A stretch of DNA of 15,051 nt from an uncultured Bacilli bacterium (GCA_947628725.1 CANRAQ010000023.1:1-15051); one strand, 5' to 3'; shown: positions 1 through 7,660, numbered from the stretch's first letter. Translations and numbers: made by a program. Notes: generated by a model not told the origin, from the sequence alone.

Positions 1-1353
1 GCTGGTAACCTTAGATTTAGAGGTAAAAATCCAAATAATTATGTAACATTCAATAATGAAACATGGAGAATAATAGGCATTGTTGATGGTCACTTAAAAT
101 TGATAAAAGATGATGCTATAGGTGAATTACAATGGGATAATAATGAAAAAAGTCAATGGATAAATTCAAGTTTACAAAACTATTTAAACAATGAATATTA
201 TAAAAATATAAATACAACATATAAAGATATGATAAATTTATCAAATTGGAACATAGGTAGCGTAAGTGCTGATGATAGAGATAATGCTACAATAGATAAA
301 ATGGAAAATTTAGTAGCAAAAGAAAAACTTGAAGTATTTGAGTCATACATAGGATTATTAAATTTAAGTGATTATGGATATGCAGCTGACATATCATGTA
401 AAGAAAATTTGTATGGTTATAATAATTGCTCAAACTCGAATTGGTTATTTAATGCAAAAATTCAATGGTTATTAAATACTACACTAACCGATGTATATAC
501 AATAAGAGATGATGGTAGTGTAAAATATAATTCTTCTCCAAACAAATATTTAGTACGTCCAGTTGTTAATTTAAAAACTGATGTAAGAATAGAAAGTGGT
601 ACAGGTAAAAAAGATAATCCATATAAATTAGAATATCATAAAGACCCAGTATCATTTGAAACTGATGATTGGCCTACAATAGCGTATAATGTAAGAGAAG
701 GAAATATAGATAAATACACAGTAGGAGCAACAAAACAAGTAGATTTAGGAGAACTTGGAGTACATACACTTCGTATAGCAAACAAAACTACACCTAGTGA
801 ATGCAAAAAAGAAGGATTTTCACAAACTGCATGTGGATTTGTAATAGAATTTGCGGATATAATAAATAATCAACAAATGAATGCAACGGATACAAATGTT
901 GGTGGATGGAATGACAGTGCATTAAGAGGATATTTAAATGATACAATATATAAAGCATTAACAAAGGAAATAGGAGATATAATAATAGATACATATGTAG
1001 TATCAGGACATGGTCTAGATGATAATAATAATCAAAATTTCACTAGTACAGATAAACTATATTTATTGTCAACACATGAAGTATGGGAAAATGAATCAGA
1101 TAGTCAAATTAAATATGATACAGCATGGAATAATACAAGACAATTAGGTTATTATAATGATTTAAAAGTAACAACAAATAATTACGAAGGCGCTATAAAA
1201 AAATACTATGATGACAGTGCAATCATATGGTGGCTCCGTTCATCTCATTCCAATAGTAATAGAACTTTTTACACAGTGAATGATAATGGTTCTAGTTACT
1301 ATAGTATAACTCTTGAAAATCATGGAGTATCACCAGCATTCAGAATAGGATAA
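1..1353 (+). CDS. Surface/pilin-associated protein with DUF6273-like C-terminal domain, 5' end outside window
   Basis: The frame is open from base 1, so the gene begins upstream of the window; a TTG at 100 is internal, because the preceding codons match the paralogue at 1394-2545. Two homologous domains are visible. The first (about bases 25-640) carries NNETWRIIGIVDGHLKLI, SDYGYAA, SNWL and VRPVVNLK motifs. The second (about 690-1350) has the DUF6273 pattern: WNDSALRGYLN, a LYLLS segment, then WWLRSS and a terminal VSPAFRIG. Cysteines occur in the loops of both domains. By analogy with the next gene, the missing N terminus may be a prepilin signal, but this is inference. Function is unknown; it is probably extracellular and possibly a ligand-binding fold. 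The 40-bp gap to the next gene has no clear terminator, so the two are probably co-transcribed. Confidence 0.75.
   Translation, partial: AGNLRFRGKNPNNYVTFNNETWRIIGIVDGHLKLIKDDAIGELQWDNNEKSQWINSSLQNYLNNEYYKNINTTYKDMINLSNWNIGSVSADDRDNATIDKMENLVAKEKLEVFESYIGLLNLSDYGYAADISCKENLYGYNNCSNSNWLFNAKIQWLLNTTLTDVYTIRDDGSVKYNSSPNKYLVRPVVNLKTDVRIESGTGKKDNPYKLEYHKDPVSFETDDWPTIAYNVREGNIDKYTVGATKQVDLGELGVHTLRIANKTTPSECKKEGFSQTACGFVIEFADIINNQQMNATDTNVGGWNDSALRGYLNDTIYKALTKEIGDIIIDTYVVSGHGLDDNNNQNFTSTDKLYLLSTHEVWENESDSQIKYDTAWNNTRQLGYYNDLKVTTNNYEGAIKKYYDDSAIIWWLRSSHSNSNRTFYTVNDNGSSYYSITLENHGVSPAFRIG
11..89 (+). repeat. Direct repeat, copy 1 (shared with 1845-1923)
   Basis: This stretch matches 1845-1923 at an offset of 1834 bases. 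By eye I find two mismatches in 79 positions (22 against 1856, and 78 against 1912). It encodes the shared FNNETWRIIG segment. Because silent positions are also conserved, recent duplication or gene conversion is more likely than protein-level selection alone. Confidence 0.85.
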
Positions 1354-1393
1354 ATATTAAATTATAAATAAAAATATTGATAAGGATGATTTT

Positions 1394-2545
1394 ATGTTAA
1401 ATAAGAAATATAATCATATTAAGGGATTTACTTTAATTGAACTTTTAGGAGTTATATTGATATTATCACTTTTATTAATAATAGTTTTTCCAAATATTAT
1501 TAATTTAGTAAAAAATACAAATGATAATATAGATTCTACTAGTGAAAAATTAATTTTTAATGCTACTGAATTATATATGAAAGATAATAGTGATTATTAT
1601 AAAACTGGTGGAAAATATTGTATAAATATAGAAGATTTAGTTCAAGAAGATTATATAAGATCACCATTACAATATAAAGAATCAGATGACATTACTGAAG
1701 ATAAAAGTGTATTAGTAAGTTATAAAAATAATGAAAATATATATGAGATAATTGATAGATCTAAATGTAAAGATAGTATTGCTGAAATAAATTCAAAATT
1801 AAGTAGTGATGAAACTGAAATTTTTATAGATGATAATGGCAATGTTAGATTTAGAAGTAAAAATCCAAATAATTATGTAACATTCAATAATGAAACATGG
1901 AGAATAATAGGTATTGTTGATGGACATTTAAAGTTGATAAGAAATGAAAGTGCAGCAGTTAAGCAATGGGATGCTGATAATTCAAATGATTGGACAAAAT
2001 CAAGTTTAATGAAATATTTAAATCCAAAAGATGTTTCAAAAGCAGAAACCGATGGAGAATATTGGAGTAATTTAACTCTTGAAGCAAAGTATATGATAGA
2101 AAAAATAGAATGGAATTTAGGGGGATTTACTTCAAACAGCACTAATACAAATAATATAAAAACATTAGAAGCATATACAAAGGAAAGAGAAAATGTATCA
2201 TATAATAATCAACCAACAACATGGGAAGGATATGTAGGATTAATGTATCCAAGTGATTATGGATATGCGGCAAGTGAAGAGTGTATGATAAATAAAGTTT
2301 TATATCAGTATAATGATGAAGCATGTAAATCAAGCAATTGGCTATATATAGGTATTCATGAATGGACACAGTCATCTGATTCATACTATTCTGCCTATGT
2401 GTGGTATGTGGATGCTACGGGCATGTTGAATTATGCCAACAACGCTCGTACTAGTAATGTGCGCCCAGTTGTCAATCTAAAATCAACAGTAAAATTTATA
2501 GATGGAGATGGAACATCTGATAAACCATATCAATTAGCCATGTAA
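1394..2545 (+). CDS. Type IV prepilin-like protein with C-terminal ETWRIIG domain
   Basis: The 383-residue product starts with a short positive leader ending in G11, followed by FTLIE. This is a textbook type III prepilin signal: cleavage is expected after G11 and E16 is the conserved Glu5 of the mature pilin. Residues 12-38 form the hydrophobic stalk helix. C76 and C125 sit in the pilin head and may form a disulfide. From about residue 150 the protein repeats the domain of the upstream gene: NNETWRIIG at 165-173, SDYGYAA at 287-293, SNWL at 314-317 and VRPVVNLKS at 356-364. The start at 1394 has AAGGATGA at 1382-1389. It is probably exported, processed by a prepilin peptidase and assembled into, or tethered by, a type IV-like filament. 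No assembly genes lie in the window. Codon use changes sharply near its 3' end (see 2380-2480). Confidence 0.85.
   Translation: MLNKKYNHIKGFTLIELLGVILILSLLLIIVFPNIINLVKNTNDNIDSTSEKLIFNATELYMKDNSDYYKTGGKYCINIEDLVQEDYIRSPLQYKESDDITEDKSVLVSYKNNENIYEIIDRSKCKDSIAEINSKLSSDETEIFIDDNGNVRFRSKNPNNYVTFNNETWRIIGIVDGHLKLIRNESAAVKQWDADNSNDWTKSSLMKYLNPKDVSKAETDGEYWSNLTLEAKYMIEKIEWNLGGFTSNSTNTNNIKTLEAYTKERENVSYNNQPTTWEGYVGLMYPSDYGYAASEECMINKVLYQYNDEACKSSNWLYIGIHEWTQSSDSYYSAYVWYVDATGMLNYANNARTSNVRPVVNLKSTVKFIDGDGTSDKPYQLAM
1845..1923 (+). repeat. Direct repeat, copy 2 (shared with 11-89)
   Basis: This is the second copy of the near-identical block, inside the prepilin-like gene. Similarity falls quickly after 1923, where the two proteins keep only scattered motifs in common. 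Confidence 0.85.
2380..2480 (+). other. GC-rich patch, candidate variable region of the prepilin-like protein
   Basis: By hand count 37 of the 80 bases in 2401-2480 are G or C (about 46%), against about 27% in a sample at 2161-2220. Codons rare elsewhere here (GCC, GTG, ACG, GGC, AAC, CGC, GTC) cluster in it. It encodes residues about 330-362, including SYYSAYVWYVDATG and NYANNARTSN, just before a constant VRPVVNLKS. Many codons are NNY encoding Y, S, A, D, N, G, R or T, all reachable from AAY by changing adenines. That is the pattern of a diversity-generating retroelement target, but no reverse transcriptase or template is present here, so transferred or recombined DNA remains possible. Confidence 0.4.
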
Positions 2546-2551
2546 TAATTG

Positions 2552-2582
2552 AAATCTATGTAAAATATTCATAGATTTTTTC
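2552..2582 (+). terminator. Intrinsic terminator after the prepilin-like gene
   Basis: A perfect 9-bp stem, AAATCTATG (2552-2560) with CATAGATTT (2570-2578), encloses a 9-nt loop and runs into a T-rich tail. It lies 7 bases after the stop and separates the surface-protein genes from murG. Confidence 0.8.
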
Positions 2583-2602
2583 TCTATAATTTATATTAAG
2601 AA

Positions 2603-2630
2603 TTGTATTTGAATATAATTATGGTATAAT
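2603..2630 (+). promoter_or_regulatory. Probable extended -10 promoter for murG-murB-divIB
   Basis: TGGTATAAT at 2622-2630 is a perfect extended -10 element. The -35 is weak (TTGTAT at 2603-2608, spacer 16). Transcription would begin near 2637, only about 9 nt before the murG start, which would lose most of the ribosome binding site. Other TATAAT boxes at 2614-2619 and 2585-2590 are possible alternatives in this AT-rich stretch. Confidence 0.5.
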
Positions 2631-2645
2631 AAAGTAGGTGATTAG

Positions 2646-3728
2646 ATGAAAATAGTTATAAGTGCTGGAGGTACAGGTGGACATATTTATCCTGCATTAG
2701 CTATTATAAATAAAATTAAAGAGATGGAACCTAAAAGTGAATTTTTATATATTGGGACTCATAATCGTATGGAAAAAGATATAATTCCTAAATATAATAT
2801 ACCTTTTAAGTCTATTGAGATATATGGATTTAATAGAAAAAATTTATTAAAGAATTTTAAGACTATTAAATGTTTAATTAATGCAAAAAAAGAATGTAAA
2901 AAAATTATAAAAGAATTTAATCCTGATATAGTTATAGGTGTTGGGGGATATGTTACATATCCAGTTATTACTTCAGCACATAGTCTTGGAATTAAGACTT
3001 TTATACATGAGCAAAATAGTGTAGCAGGTAAGGCTAATTTATCTTTAGCGCGTATAGTAGATTTAATAGGTGTATCATTTAAATCTAGTATGAGTGAATT
3101 TCCTAAAGAAAAAACTATATTTACAGGTAATCCATGTAGTGAAGATGCTATAAAGAAACCTGCAATGAATAAATCTGAATTTGGATTAAGTAAAGATAAA
3201 AAATTAGTTTTATTTGTAATGGGTTCACTTGGTTCAAGTAAAGTTAATGATTTTCTAGTTAAGACTATGTCATTATTTAATAATAAAGATTATGAAATAC
3301 TTTATGTAACTGGAAATAATGATTATAAGGAAATATCTAAAAAGAAATTTCCAAATAATGTTAAAGTAGTTCCTTATATAGAAAATATGACTAGAATAAT
3401 GAAAAATACTGATTTAATAGTAACTCGTGCAGGAGCATCTACATTAAGTGAGATAATTGCGCTTGATTTACCTTCAATTTTAATACCTAGTCCTTATGTA
3501 CCTAATAATCATCAATATAAAAATGCATTAGATTTAGTAAATAATAAGTGTGCAGTGATGATAGAAGAAAAAGATTTAAGTGGAGATATATTAGTTAAAA
3601 AGATAGATGAAATATTTAATACACCTAATGAATTAAATAATATGAAGAAAAATTTTAAAGATTTAAAAGTTGAAAATAGTGCGACTATTATTTACAACAA
3701 TATAAAAAATCTTGTAGATGGGAAATAA
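2646..3728 (+). CDS. murG: MurG, lipid II-forming GlcNAc transferase
   Basis: MurG transfers N-acetylglucosamine from UDP-GlcNAc to lipid I, forming lipid II on the cytoplasmic face of the membrane; this is the last intracellular step of peptidoglycan synthesis. The 360-residue product has the family length. Visible motifs are GGTGGH at 8-13 (H13 near the acceptor site), GVGGYVTYP at 98-106, HEQNSVAGKAN at 121-131, GSLGSSKVN at 193-201, and the UDP-GlcNAc site RAGASTLSE at 261-269 followed by PSPYVPNNHQ at 281-290. The start ATG is preceded by AGGTG at 2636-2640. It is first in a three-gene dcw-type operon, and its last codons run into the region upstream of murB. Confidence 0.97.
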   Translation: MKIVISAGGTGGHIYPALAIINKIKEMEPKSEFLYIGTHNRMEKDIIPKYNIPFKSIEIYGFNRKNLLKNFKTIKCLINAKKECKKIIKEFNPDIVIGVGGYVTYPVITSAHSLGIKTFIHEQNSVAGKANLSLARIVDLIGVSFKSSMSEFPKEKTIFTGNPCSEDAIKKPAMNKSEFGLSKDKKLVLFVMGSLGSSKVNDFLVKTMSLFNNKDYEILYVTGNNDYKEISKKKFPNNVKVVPYIENMTRIMKNTDLIVTRAGASTLSEIIALDLPSILIPSPYVPNNHQYKNALDLVNNKCAVMIEEKDLSGDILVKKIDEIFNTPNELNNMKKNFKDLKVENSATIIYNNIKNLVDGK

Positions 3729-3729
3729 T

Positions 3730-4626
3730 ATGAATATAGTTTTAGAAATAAAAAATTTACATATTGGTAAAGTTATTACTAATAAGGCATTAAAAGATTA
3801 TACAACATATAAAGTTGGTGGTATGCCTATTTGTATTACTATACCAGATGGAATTAATGAATTAATCAAATTACTAAAATATCTTAGAAGAAACAATATA
3901 AAATATATGATTTTAGGTAATGGATCTAATGTTATTTTTAATGATTCAGGATATAATGGAGTAATAATAAAATTAGATAATTTTAATGATTTAAAAATAC
4001 ATAAAAATAAAGTATATGTAGGTGCAGGTTATATGTTAAATAAACTTGCAATGAGATTATGTAGATTAGGATATACTGGATTAGAGTTTGCAACAGGTAT
4101 TCCAGGAACTGTAGGTGGGGCTATATATATGAATGCTGGAGCCTATAAAAGTGATATGGGATATGTCGTTGAAAAAGTTAAGGTTTTAACTCCAAATTAT
4201 GAGATTATAGAATTAAGTAATGATGAAATGAATTTCCATTATAGAACATCATTTTTAATGAAAAATAAGGATTATATTTGTTTGGGGGCTACTATAGTAT
4301 TATTAAATGGTAATCCTGATGTAATAATGGAAATAGTTAATGAAAGAAAGAAAAGAAGATTAGAAACACAACCTTTAGAATATCCAAGTGCTGGATCTGT
4401 ATTTAGAAATCCAACTAATGATTTTGCTGGTAGACTAATAGAAGAAATAGGTTATAAAGGCAAAAGCATAGGTGGCGCTAAAGTAAGTGAAAAACACGCT
4501 AATTTTATAATAAATACTGGAAACGCAAAAGGTGAAGATATTAAAAAATTAATAAACGATGTAAAAGGTAAAATAAAAGATAAATATAATATCGAATTAA
4601 AAGTTGAACAAGAATTTATAGAATAG
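3730..4626 (+). CDS. murB: MurB, UDP-N-acetylenolpyruvoylglucosamine reductase
   Basis: MurB is an FAD enzyme that reduces UDP-GlcNAc-enolpyruvate to UDP-MurNAc with NADPH in the cytoplasm. With 298 residues it has the length and layout of the short, type II enzymes of Gram-positives. Motifs are TTYKVGG at 25-31, the FAD-binding ILGNGSNVIFND at 61-72, GIPGTVGGAIYMNAGAY at 123-139, Y171-R172, and the catalytic serine in GSVFRNP (S223). E293 near the C terminus matches the catalytic glutamate of the family. I chose ATG 3730 because GGGAA lies 5 bases upstream; an in-frame ATG at 3718 would overlap murG by 11 bases, has no ribosome binding site and adds only four residues. It is translationally close-coupled to murG. 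Confidence 0.95.
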   Translation: MNIVLEIKNLHIGKVITNKALKDYTTYKVGGMPICITIPDGINELIKLLKYLRRNNIKYMILGNGSNVIFNDSGYNGVIIKLDNFNDLKIHKNKVYVGAGYMLNKLAMRLCRLGYTGLEFATGIPGTVGGAIYMNAGAYKSDMGYVVEKVKVLTPNYEIIELSNDEMNFHYRTSFLMKNKDYICLGATIVLLNGNPDVIMEIVNERKKRRLETQPLEYPSAGSVFRNPTNDFAGRLIEEIGYKGKSIGGAKVSEKHANFIINTGNAKGEDIKKLINDVKGKIKDKYNIELKVEQEFIE

Positions 4627-4634
4627 GTGATAAT

Positions 4635-5312
4635 ATGGCTAAAACTAAAAAAAAGAAAAGGAAGTTAAATAAAAAAAGATTTTTTATATTTCTACTTATT
4701 TTTTTGATTTTAGTTTTATTCATATATAAAATATTTAATACTAATATTAAAAATATATATGTATTAGACAATGAATTTTTAACTGATCAAGAAATAATTG
4801 ATTTAGCCAAATTAAAAGATTATCCTAAAAGTATTAATAATTTATCTTATACTATAGAAAAAAGATTAGAAAAGAATAAATATATAATATCTGCTAAAGT
4901 AAAAAAAAGAAATTTTATAAGTAAAGTATATATATATGTTAAAGAAAATTATCCATTGTTTTATTATCAAGTAGATAATAAAACTATCTTATATAATGGA
5001 AAACCAACTACTGATAAATTTAGTGTACCTACTGTTATAAATCAAATTCCAAATACTGTTTATGATGAATTTTTAGAAAAAATGTCTAAAGTAGATAAAA
5101 CTATATTAGATAGAATGTCTGAAATAAAGTATTCTCCAAATGAAGTAGATATAGAAAGATTTTTTGTACTTATGAATGATGGAAATTATGTATATTTAAC
5201 ATTAAATAAGTTTTTATCTATAAATAAATATTTGGATATAATTGAATCTTTTGATAATAAAAAAGGTATATTATATTTAGATAGTGGTGAATATTTTGAT
5301 GTATTTGATTAA
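4635..5312 (+). CDS. divIB: DivIB/FtsQ-type division protein
   Basis: This single-pass membrane protein belongs to the FtsQ/DivIB-FtsB/DivIC-FtsL complex that regulates septal wall synthesis. The 225-residue product has a lysine-rich cytoplasmic start (residues 3-15), a transmembrane helix at about 16-33, then an extracytoplasmic POTRA-like domain at about 36-105 (NIKNIYVLDNEFLTDQEI is typical), followed by a beta domain. Sequence identity in this family is low, so the call rests on topology, size and position directly after murG-murB, which is the usual place. AGGTGAT at 4625-4631 overlaps the murB stop and supports the start. No ftsA or ftsZ follows; the operon ends at a terminator. Confidence 0.85.
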   Translation: MAKTKKKKRKLNKKRFFIFLLIFLILVLFIYKIFNTNIKNIYVLDNEFLTDQEIIDLAKLKDYPKSINNLSYTIEKRLEKNKYIISAKVKKRNFISKVYIYVKENYPLFYYQVDNKTILYNGKPTTDKFSVPTVINQIPNTVYDEFLEKMSKVDKTILDRMSEIKYSPNEVDIERFFVLMNDGNYVYLTLNKFLSINKYLDIIESFDNKKGILYLDSGEYFDVFD

Positions 5313-5317
5313 AGTTT

Positions 5318-5344
5318 AAACGATATCGTAATGATATTGTTTTT
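5318..5344 (+). terminator. Intrinsic terminator after divIB
   Basis: AAACGATATC (5318-5327) pairs with GATATTGTTT (5333-5342), 10 bp with one G-U pair, around a 5-nt loop and followed by more Ts. It starts 6 bases after the divIB stop. Confidence 0.8.
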
Positions 5345-5369
5345 AATTGGTTGAACTATTAAATATGTC

Positions 5370-5398
5370 TTGACAATATCCAATATTTAGTGTAGAAT
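5370..5398 (+). promoter_or_regulatory. Sigma-A promoter for helD
   Basis: A consensus TTGACA at 5370-5375 is followed, after a 17-bp spacer, by TAGAAT at 5393-5398. A start near 5405 gives a leader of about 44 nt that contains AGGAGGT (5439-5445). I found no riboswitch or T-box motif in the leader. Confidence 0.85.
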
Positions 5399-5448
5399 GG
5401 TGGGTAACATAATTATAATACGCCGTAGGATATTAGTTAGGAGGTCAT

Positions 5449-7386
5449 ATGGAAGATGAATTAAGGCACTTATCAGATACGCTAGATAAGTATGATGAAG
5501 TAATTGATGATTCAAGATTAAAACTAAGTAACTTAAAGAATTTATACAAAAGTGATTATGATGCAATGTTAGAAGAAAAATTTAAATTAGAAGGGGAAAT
5601 AAAATCTATTGAAAGGGCAAAAAATTCTCCATATTTTGCTAGAATAGATTTTGAAAGTAATACAAATAAAGATATATGTTATATCGGAAAACTTGGTGTA
5701 ACTGACTATGATAATAATATAATAACAGTAGACTGGAGAGCACCTATATCAAGTCTATATTATGATTCTAATGTAGGAGATGCTAAATACATTTCTCCTG
5801 ATGGGTTGATATCTGGTAAATTACTTTTAAAAAGACAATATACTATAGAAAATAGTAAGCTCATTAATTATAATGATGTAGATACAGTATCTAACGATGA
5901 ATTATTAAAGCCATATCTAAGTGTAAGCGCAGATACAAGGCTTAAAAATATAGTATCTACAATACAAAGTGAACAAAATAAAATTATAAGATATCCGATT
6001 ACAAAAAATTTAATAGTACAGGGAGTTGCGGGAAGTGGAAAAACGACAGTCGCACTACACCGAATTGCCTATCTAGTTTATAATTATAGAAATTTGTATA
6101 AACCTGGTGATTACATGGTAATAGGACCTAATAAATTTTTTGTAAGTTATATATCAGGAATACTACCAGACTTGGATGTAAATGGAGTTAAAGAATATAC
6201 TACTTTAGAACTTGCATTAAATTATATAGAGGAGCCATTTAAAGTAAATAATTCACTTGATGTATTAAAAGAGAAAGATGATATATCTAAATTTAAAATA
6301 TCTATGGATATGAAAAAAGAAATAGATTTATACTTTGAATCACTTAAAATATTACCTGATGTCGACTTTACTATAAAAGGAGTTAAAATATTAAGTAATA
6401 ATGTAGTAAAAAGAATTTATGAAGAAATAAATACAAAAATATATAAAAGTGTTAAAAGTAAGGTAGATAGATTAATATTACTTATAGATAAATACATAGA
6501 AGAAAATAATGACTCAATAATATCTAGTTTAATTAAAGATAAAATAGATAAAAAAATAATAGAAGATTACAAAAATAATATAAATATTTATTTAAAAAAA
6601 TATTTCACAGTATTAAATATAAAAGTTAAAGATATTTATATAAATATACTAAAAAGGAACAATATAGATATTAAAAATATTAATTTAAATGAAATAGATA
6701 TAGAAGATATATATCCTCTTATGTATATTAAATATAAAATAATAGGAAGTAATTTTGATAACTATAAACATATAGTAATAGATGAAGCACAAGATTACGG
6801 AGAATTTAATTTTTATGTATTAAAAAAACTATTTAAAAATGCAACATTTAGTATATATGGAGATTTAGCGCAAAGTTTATACCCATATAGAAGTATAGAT
6901 AATTGGGAATGTCTACAGGATATATTTGATGATATTGATATGCTTAAATTAAATAAAAGTTATAGAACTACAATAGAAATAATGAATGAAGCAAATAAAA
7001 TAAATAAACAACTTAATCTTGATATAGCATTACCGGTAATTAGACATGGTGATGAAGTAGAATACACAAATAAAAATATATTAGATATAATAAATGAATT
7101 AAAAGAAAAATATAAAACGATTGCTATTATAACTAAAGATGTAAAAGAGTCTCAAGCACTATATAACAAATTAAATAACAAAATTTATATAAACTTAATA
7201 GATAAAGATAATATTAACTTTAATAGTGATATTAATATATTACCTAGTTATTTATCTAAAGGTCTTGAATTTGACGCAGTAATATTATTAAATAAAAATA
7301 ATTTTAATAGAAATAGTGTAATAGATTTAAAACTTTTATATGTTTCTATGACTAGAGCGCTTCATAAATTAGTGATAATAGATTAA
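5449..7386 (+). CDS. helD: HelD-type RNA polymerase recycling ATPase (UvrD/Rep-like superfamily 1)
   Basis: HelD binds RNA polymerase in low-GC Gram-positives and uses ATP to pry stalled or post-termination polymerase off nucleic acid. The 645-residue product starts with a charged helical arm (about 1-60, predicted coiled coil) ending in SPYFARIDF; in known HelD structures the N-terminal arm enters the polymerase secondary channel. The HelD signature VDWRAPISSLYYD is at 94-106. Superfamily 1 motifs follow: Walker A GVAGSGKTT 192-200, Walker B VIDEAQD 443-449, SYRTTIE, SKGLEFD 603-609 and the arginine-bearing LLYVSMTRA 629-637. It is somewhat shorter than the roughly 770-residue Bacillus protein and ends soon after the last motif. 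It is monocistronic, with its own strong promoter and a strong ribosome binding site. No clear terminator follows. Confidence 0.92.
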   Translation: MEDELRHLSDTLDKYDEVIDDSRLKLSNLKNLYKSDYDAMLEEKFKLEGEIKSIERAKNSPYFARIDFESNTNKDICYIGKLGVTDYDNNIITVDWRAPISSLYYDSNVGDAKYISPDGLISGKLLLKRQYTIENSKLINYNDVDTVSNDELLKPYLSVSADTRLKNIVSTIQSEQNKIIRYPITKNLIVQGVAGSGKTTVALHRIAYLVYNYRNLYKPGDYMVIGPNKFFVSYISGILPDLDVNGVKEYTTLELALNYIEEPFKVNNSLDVLKEKDDISKFKISMDMKKEIDLYFESLKILPDVDFTIKGVKILSNNVVKRIYEEINTKIYKSVKSKVDRLILLIDKYIEENNDSIISSLIKDKIDKKIIEDYKNNINIYLKKYFTVLNIKVKDIYINILKRNNIDIKNINLNEIDIEDIYPLMYIKYKIIGSNFDNYKHIVIDEAQDYGEFNFYVLKKLFKNATFSIYGDLAQSLYPYRSIDNWECLQDIFDDIDMLKLNKSYRTTIEIMNEANKINKQLNLDIALPVIRHGDEVEYTNKNILDIINELKEKYKTIAIITKDVKESQALYNKLNNKIYINLIDKDNINFNSDINILPSYLSKGLEFDAVILLNKNNFNRNSVIDLKLLYVSMTRALHKLVIID

Positions 7387-7437
7387 TATGAATTATTAAC
7401 ATATTAATTATTAAAACAAAAAATTTTTGAAAAGGTA

Positions 7438-7466
7438 TTGACAAAATAAAAAAATTGAAGTATTAT
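7438..7466 (+). promoter_or_regulatory. Sigma-A promoter for the rel leader and rel gene
   Basis: Consensus TTGACA at 7438-7443, a 17-bp spacer, then TATTAT at 7461-7466. The expected start near 7473 leaves a leader of about 190 nt before the rel gene, holding a short reading frame and a terminator. Confidence 0.8.
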
Positions 7467-7503
7467 TTAGTGTAATATTTATTTAGTCAAAGAAGGTATG
7501 TTT

Positions 7504-7647
7504 ATGATTAAGTTTAATATTAACAAATTTATTATTAAATCTAATATGATGTACATTTGCTTTTGCAACTTTTTATCTTGTCTAAATAATAAACCGGAAG
7601 AGATTTTATGTCTTACTGACTTAAAATTTCTTCTGGTTTTTTTATAG
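7504..7647 (+). CDS. Putative leader peptide of the rel attenuator (47 residues)
   Basis: This short frame starts at ATG 7504, 7 bases after AGAAGG (7491-7496), and about 30 nt downstream of the predicted transcription start. An ATG at 7498 in the same frame is too close to that site. The peptide is hydrophobic, with four cysteines (19, 21, 26, 36) around MMYICFCNFLSC. Its 3' half is written in the terminator hairpin, and its stop (7645-7647) follows the T-tract, 13 bases before the rel start. A ribosome translating it would therefore cross and melt the hairpin. This is the expected layout of translation-dependent attenuation. I know of no described homologue; the alternative is that the frame is a by-product of an ordinary terminator. 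Confidence 0.5.
   Translation: MIKFNINKFIIKSNMMYICFCNFLSCLNNKPEEILCLTDLKFLLVFL
7591..7643 (+). terminator. Terminator/attenuator hairpin upstream of rel
   Basis: Bases 7591-7608 pair with 7622-7639 over 18 continuous positions (two G-U pairs: 7596/7634 and 7602/7628), with a 13-nt loop and a run of seven Ts (7637-7643). It lies between the rel promoter and the rel ribosome binding site (AGGAGG 7650-7655), so it must be overcome for rel to be expressed from that promoter. I did not find a convincing alternative antiterminator pairing by eye. Confidence 0.85.
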
Positions 7648-7660
7648 TTAGGAGGCTTTA

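Noticed and set aside
794..2384. Open frames on the - strand opposite the two surface-protein genes (794-994, 1873-2142, 2142-2384)
   Set aside because: They lie wholly inside strong + strand genes, have no ribosome binding sites I can see, and their low-complexity products (rich in L, Y, H, I) are what an AT-rich antisense frame gives.
5400..5448. T-box or riboswitch in the helD leader, prompted by GGTGGGTAACA
   Set aside because: The leader is only about 44 nt and has no stem I, no T-box core sequence and no terminator hairpin before the start codon.
7387..7437. Terminator for helD at CAAAAAATTTTTG (around 7418-7430)
   Set aside because: The palindrome has essentially no loop and no G+C in the stem, so it is unlikely to terminate efficiently.
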